From: an uncultured Dehalococcoidia bacterium
GTDB taxonomy: Bacteria; Chloroflexota; Dehalococcoidia; Dehalococcoidales; UBA3254
Direction: 5' to 3'
Assembly (NCBI GenBank): GCA_903890885.1
Contig: CAITCX010000516.1
Coordinates: 1 to 17,391, forward strand
Length of the DNA stretch: 17,391 nt
Under the pieces are notes generated by a model. The model saw nothing but the letters and a program-made list of their open reading frames with translations. It was not told the DNA's origin and made no database searches. Both the position numbers and the translations under genes were made by a program. Every line of letters begins with the position of its first letter. The stretch's first letter is position 1. This document shows, piece after piece, positions 13,756-17,391 of the stretch.

Positions 13756-15396
13756 TCAGGGCAACCAGGCATAAACATCAACATCGGAATTATTATAAAT
13801 CAAATGATAATTGAGGTTGTCCTCAATCCAGGTACGAAACTCGGGCATCGATTTATTATCGCCCCAATAAAAAGAATACATATTGTCAAGACGCCGAGAA
13901 AGGCTCACATACATGGCCTGTGTGCCTTCCGGCTGTTTATTCTTGACCGCTTCCAGACAGCTGCTAAAATCCGGATCGCCGCTGGTGGCCGAAATAAGAT
14001 AGTACCTGAATTTGTCGAGATATTGGTAAGTAATCGGCGGGGTGTTTCCCAGGACGTAGCCGCTGTCAGCGTTATTATACATATAGTCGGTAAAGGCCAA
14101 CTCAGAGGACGGAATCCTGTCGAGCAGTTCATTTCCGTAGTGCGTCAATATATGCAGCGGAACGGCCGCGATCATGACCACCAGGAGACCTGCCATAACA
14201 TATTTTCTTTCCATGAGCCGGGCGGTAAAAAAGGCTATCGGCACCAGGATAAAGAAAAAGACCCGGATAATAAATTCGCCGGAATAAACCAGGATGGGAA
14301 TGAGAAAGATCGGAGGGACTACAATCGCCAGCATCGAGAGATTACTGCGAGAAAAGTGTTTCTCCTTGCGCATAAGTACAAAGCCTAGGAAACCCAACAG
14401 TAAAAAGAGAGCGGTAAACAGGACGCGGCTGTTGTTGATAAATGAATGCTCCGGGGAAGAATTAGCAAAACGCTGAGAAAAAGAAAACTGATAGATCAAG
14501 TCCAAACGGAAAGCCTGACTGATAAATTCAGGCAAGGATTTTTGCATTTGATCATAGCTGCCGTATAATGTCCAGGCTCCCATGCAGAAAAGCAAGAGGA
14601 CCAGCAGAATGTAGTCCTTTTTTCGCCAGACAAAGTATAAAATCACCACGACTAATATGGTCACGATAGCTGTGATCAGGTGAGTCACAATAATAGTGGA
14701 AATAAACAAAGTCAGCGCCAGCACATTAAAAACCGGACTCTGCTTTTCCGGGTTGCGCAGCATGACAGCTATCACAAACAGCATAAGCAGGTAAGCAGGT
14801 GATTGAGCAGAAAAATACTCCTGGTTGGTCCAGTTGATCAAAGTAAATATCCAGGCGAACACCCAAAAATACTGCATCTTGTCCGAACGCAAGGCGCGGA
14901 AAATCAAGAACAATGGCAAGAGAAAAAGGCTCTGGGCGACAGTATTATAGACTCCCATAATAATCGTGGGGTCCTTGAGACCGGTGATCTGGAATATGGC
15001 GGTATCGAAGAGCCAGGCACCAGGCCAGTTATGATACCAGATACCCTGAGGATACAGATGCTGATTCCGCAGGATATCATCCACAAACCCGTAATTCTGA
15101 TAGCCGGCGGAAAAACGGGCTGTGCCTTCAATAATGAAAGGTGTCAGATAAAGGCTGACGATAAGCAGCAGGATTTGCAGGATGCACAACCATGGATGGG
15201 GTTCGCGGGAAGTCCACAACAGGGCCCCAGCTAAAGTCAGTAAAGCCAAAGCAATAAAAAATATGACCGGATAGCTGGAAACCAAACCGTAGCGATTGAT
15301 AACCAGGTCCGGATTAGCCAGACTCAAGCTCCACAACACACAGGCGATAAAGGTAAGTAAAAGCGAAAGGCGATATCTGGTCAGGAATGAGGTCAT
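13756..15396 (-). CDS. Large polytopic membrane protein, GT-C glycosyltransferase-like
   Basis: A 546-residue protein with about 11-12 membrane helices and a soluble C-terminal domain (about 430-546). The first extracytoplasmic loop holds D106-D107 in GYQNYGFVDDILRN, then HNWPGAW (122-128), and a later loop has NQEYFSAQSPAYLL (191-204). These are arranged as in GT-C enzymes, which use lipid-phosphate sugars on the outer face. The exact family is not certain; a glycan polymerase or a structural membrane protein is the alternative. Its ATG overlaps the stop of the upstream glycosyltransferase by 4 bases, and the FrhB-like gene follows after 32 bases, so it belongs to the same unit. Confidence 0.82.
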   Translation of the reverse strand: MTSFLTRYRLSLLLTFIACVLWSLSLANPDLVINRYGLVSSYPVIFFIALALLTLAGALLWTSREPHPWLCILQILLLIVSLYLTPFIIEGTARFSAGYQNYGFVDDILRNQHLYPQGIWYHNWPGAWLFDTAIFQITGLKDPTIIMGVYNTVAQSLFLLPLFLIFRALRSDKMQYFWVFAWIFTLINWTNQEYFSAQSPAYLLMLFVIAVMLRNPEKQSPVFNVLALTLFISTIIVTHLITAIVTILVVVILYFVWRKKDYILLVLLLFCMGAWTLYGSYDQMQKSLPEFISQAFRLDLIYQFSFSQRFANSSPEHSFINNSRVLFTALFLLLGFLGFVLMRKEKHFSRSNLSMLAIVVPPIFLIPILVYSGEFIIRVFFFILVPIAFFTARLMERKYVMAGLLVVMIAAVPLHILTHYGNELLDRIPSSELAFTDYMYNNADSGYVLGNTPPITYQYLDKFRYYLISATSGDPDFSSCLEAVKNKQPEGTQAMYVSLSRRLDNMYSFYWGDNKSMPEFRTWIEDNLNYHLIYNNSDVDVYAWLP

Positions 15397-16412
15397 TTCT
15401 GGTCTCTGTCCAGGATGCCCGACAGGCCGCCACGCAGGAATGCCACGGAGAAATTCAGGTCATCCAGCCAGCCGACGATCACAAAATAGGGTTTTGACAA
15501 CCAGGCAAAACCACTAGAACGCGAGAGACAGATCAAGAAGCGCAGCAGAACGAGACTGCCGAGGGTTATCATTCCTGCCTGTAAATGGAAAATCATGGAC
15601 AGCAGAGCCAGGCAATACAGGCCGAAAAACAGGAGTTGGGAACGCCGGAAAAGACTTTTCACGCGCGACTCCCGGCTATCATGGGGAGTGACGGCGATCA
15701 AATGTTGAGTCACCGCTACGCCCAGTGTTTTGCCGGCGTTGCGCTCGCTTTTAAGGTAACCGGACAAGCCCCGCATGCGGGCAAAGCTCAAATGGTAGCG
15801 CAAAGAAGCATCTTTTAATATCCGGTATTTTTTTGAGCGTATGTTATTAGCCAGGATCTGGTCCTCAGCACCCAGCTTAGGATTCCCGGCAAAACCAAAT
15901 CCGCCGATTTCGCGGAGTGCGGAGATACGAATCAGGTCCGCTTTGATATATGAATAATCCATATCAACAACACCTCTACTCTGATAATCATAATTCAAAT
16001 AACGAGCATAGGTACGGTTGAGCAAGGAGAGTCGCTGGGCATCGAAATCCACAGGTTGCCCGGAGACAATGGCCACGCGGCTGTCCTGAAAATGGCGTAC
16101 GCCGCGGGAAATATAGTCAGTATTGACGAGATCAATATCGTCTTCTATGATAAAAAACAGCTCTTCATCCCGGGCCAATGACAGGGCATGATTCAAGCCC
16201 CAGGCCAGTCCTTTGTTCTCCTTATTATGAATAATGCGTATTTTATCGGCATACTTTTGCAGGACCTTCAAGGTATTATCCCGGGAGCAGTCATCGATAA
16301 CAACGGGGGTAAGCGCGGGATAGTCCTGCTTGAGTAACGACACCAGGGTCTTTTCAATATGCTCTTCGGAATTATAAGCCGGTATGATCGCCAGGACTTT
16401 GGGATTTTCCAT
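15393..16412 (-). CDS. Family 2 glycosyltransferase with C-terminal membrane helices
   Basis: A 339-residue GT-A enzyme. Visible are the start VLAIIPAYNSEEHIEKTLVSLLKQDYP (6-32), nucleotide-binding VIDDCSRDNT (38-47), NKGLAWGLNHAL (66-77), a metal-binding D-x-D in IEDDID (89-94), and the probable catalytic-base motif GAEDQILAN (181-189). Two or three hydrophobic segments (about 259-276, 279-296) anchor it to the membrane, as in processive or lipid-linked-acceptor enzymes. AAAGGA lies 7 bases before the ATG. It follows the other glycosyltransferase after 30 bases. It should transfer a sugar from a nucleotide donor to a lipid-linked acceptor; donor and linkage are unknown. Confidence 0.93.
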   Translation of the reverse strand: MENPKVLAIIPAYNSEEHIEKTLVSLLKQDYPALTPVVIDDCSRDNTLKVLQKYADKIRIIHNKENKGLAWGLNHALSLARDEELFFIIEDDIDLVNTDYISRGVRHFQDSRVAIVSGQPVDFDAQRLSLLNRTYARYLNYDYQSRGVVDMDYSYIKADLIRISALREIGGFGFAGNPKLGAEDQILANNIRSKKYRILKDASLRYHLSFARMRGLSGYLKSERNAGKTLGVAVTQHLIAVTPHDSRESRVKSLFRRSQLLFFGLYCLALLSMIFHLQAGMITLGSLVLLRFLICLSRSSGFAWLSKPYFVIVGWLDDLNFSVAFLRGGLSGILDRDQK

Positions 16413-16442
16413 ATAATTTTCCTTTCAATTTATTTAAAGAAG

Positions 16443-17198
16443 TTAAAAAATATCTTGCACTACTCCCATAAGATTTAAATACACGAGAAGGAAACAACCC
16501 ATGACACGGAAAGTAAACATCTCCTTGAGAGTAATATTGATCAGACCCATGCCTGTTTTGACCAGGGGATTACGGGTGTTACCCTGAACACGATCGCCTT
16601 CATCAGTTGGGAATTCGGCTATGCGATAGCCTAATTGCAAAGCATGGATTGATTGCTCCAGTTCTATTATATGGCCGTCAGTAGTCGAAGGCAGTCTGCG
16701 CAGTTTTTCGGTTTTAAAAGCGCGGTAGCCATTCCAAATATCAGTGATGTGGCCCTGCCAGCGTAAATTTATAACCAGCGTAAATAACTGCAGCATCCAT
16801 TTTCGCAGAGGAAAAAAGCGGCCGTCATCCTTGTTTTTACCTCCCTGCGCTAGACGGGAAGCGATGACAAGATCGTTGCCTTCATCCAGTAAGCGAATAA
16901 ACTGCGGGATATCCTCCGGGGCCTCATTGCCATCGGAACTCAAAAAGATCACATAGTCTCCACGAATTTCACGGGCCGCGATGCGAAAAGCCTCGCCGCG
17001 TCCCAGTTTCTCCTGTACAATCACCCGCAGACCGCGAGCACGGCAATACTGCACCGAATCGTCCACGGACTGGCCATCTATCACCAGGACTTCATCCACA
17101 CACGAGAGAGGAATGCGAGGATAGACTACTTTCAATCCGGTCGCGTCATTTTTGTTCAGGATCACCAGGCTAACTCTGGAACGGTTGACATCAGTCAT
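16443..17198 (-). CDS. Family 2 glycosyltransferase (dolichyl-phosphate-mannose-synthase-like)
   Basis: A 251-residue GT-A protein. VSLVILNKND (9-18), VLVIDGQSVDDSV (37-49) and KLGRGEAFRIAAREIRGDYVIFLSSDGNE (64-92) mark the nucleotide-sugar site, with D89 and E92 in the place of the usual D-x-D. DIWNGYRAF (153-161) and HIIELEQSIHALQLGYRIAEFP (176-197) match enzymes that make polyprenyl-phosphate sugars. A hydrophobic tail (about 230-248) implies membrane attachment. Its likely product, a polyprenyl-phosphate sugar, would be a donor for the GT-C-like protein two genes downstream (inference). AAGGAG lies 7 bases before the ATG, inside the end of the cupin-like gene, which it overlaps by 8 bases. 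Confidence 0.9.
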   Translation of the reverse strand: MTDVNRSRVSLVILNKNDATGLKVVYPRIPLSCVDEVLVIDGQSVDDSVQYCRARGLRVIVQEKLGRGEAFRIAAREIRGDYVIFLSSDGNEAPEDIPQFIRLLDEGNDLVIASRLAQGGKNKDDGRFFPLRKWMLQLFTLVINLRWQGHITDIWNGYRAFKTEKLRRLPSTTDGHIIELEQSIHALQLGYRIAEFPTDEGDRVQGNTRNPLVKTGMGLINITLKEMFTFRVMGCFLLVYLNLMGVVQDIF

Positions 17199-17391
17199 TA
17201 AAGAGCTCCTTCAAATCCGGTAATTGCTCCTCGACAAAGATATCCGGACTATCTGCATTAAAAGGCTCCGAATAGAGGACTACCAGAGTGGTATCATCAA
17301 CAAACTGCATATAATGCTGTTCACCGGGAGCGACCTCAAAACAATCCCCTTTTTGAAAACTGTAAGAGAGGAGTCCGCCTTCAAGGATGGG
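17191..17391 (-). CDS. Cupin-like sugar-modifying protein (C-terminal 66 residues only)
   Basis: The frame is open from the window edge (base 17391) to a TGA at 17191-17193, giving 66 residues of a C-terminus. GDCFEVAPGEQHYMQFVDDTTLVVLYSEPFN has the G-D-x-x-x-x-x-P-G-x-x-H cadence of the second cupin motif. Such proteins near glycosyltransferase genes are often sugar isomerases or epimerases of the dTDP-hexose or WxcM type, but the catalytic part is outside the window, so only a cupin fold is suggested. The end overlaps the next gene by 8 bases, which indicates cotranscription. Confidence 0.7.
   Translation of the reverse strand, partial: PILEGGLLSYSFQKGDCFEVAPGEQHYMQFVDDTTLVVLYSEPFNADSPDIFVEEQLPDLKELFND

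Noticed and set aside
13711..14388. 225-codon open frame on the + strand
   Set aside because: It lies antisense to the GT-C-like gene, has low-complexity, His/Arg/Lys-rich composition and no family features. The - strand reading has clear membrane helices and operon spacing.
14803..15234. 143-codon open frame on the + strand
   Set aside because: Antisense to the GT-C-like gene and without recognisable features.

Overview
The window looks like a piece of chromosome from an uncultured, probably anaerobic bacterium, most likely a Dehalococcoidia-like Chloroflexota. This is inference. It rests on a DUF1616 membrane protein (a family I know mainly from archaea and Dehalococcoidia), a MoxR/DUF58/DUF4129/DUF4350 gene set of the kind common in archaea and Chloroflexi, a GYD protein beside a Cys-rich iron-sulfur-like protein, roughly balanced base composition and frequent TTG starts. 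No rRNA, tRNA, CRISPR array, insertion sequence or phage gene was seen.

Region 1 (1-2276) is a small accessory stretch. It holds the 3' part of a NarL/LuxR-type response regulator (+), then a convergent two-gene unit (-) encoding a GYD-domain protein followed by a Cys-rich protein with an unusual CNCCNCCC motif. An AT-rich intergenic stretch with several inverted and direct repeats follows, then a short predicted membrane protein (+) and a strong hairpin terminator at 2191-2224.

Region 2 (2277-9533) is a tight seven-gene operon on the - strand: DUF1616 membrane protein, a 244-residue membrane-anchored protein of unknown family, an 84-residue membrane protein, a secreted Ig-like/TM/DUF4129 protein, a DUF4350 protein, a MoxR AAA+ ATPase and a DUF58 protein. 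Five of the six junctions are overlaps of 4-14 bases or a 2-base gap, and four of the seven genes appear to start with TTG. I read it as one envelope-associated machine: a cytoplasmic AAA+ ATPase and DUF58 adaptor acting on, or assembled with, several membrane and exported proteins of unknown role.

Region 3 (9534-17391) is a surface-polysaccharide locus. On the + strand, divergent from region 2 and behind a promoter embedded in overlapping inverted repeats, are an oligosaccharide flippase and a polysaccharide pyruvyl transferase-family protein. Converging on them from the - strand is a unit that starts outside the window: a cupin-like protein (C-terminal part only), two family-2 glycosyltransferases, a large GT-C-like membrane protein and an FrhB-type protein with two 4Fe-4S motifs.

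Presumably activated sugars are assembled on a lipid carrier by the glycosyltransferases, modified by the pyruvyl transferase and FrhB-like proteins, and flipped outward. The MoxR operon next door may serve the same envelope. The most interesting candidates for new biology are the MoxR operon with its unrecognised membrane partners, the FrhB-like/pyruvyl transferase pair, and the operator-like repeats at the flippase promoter.
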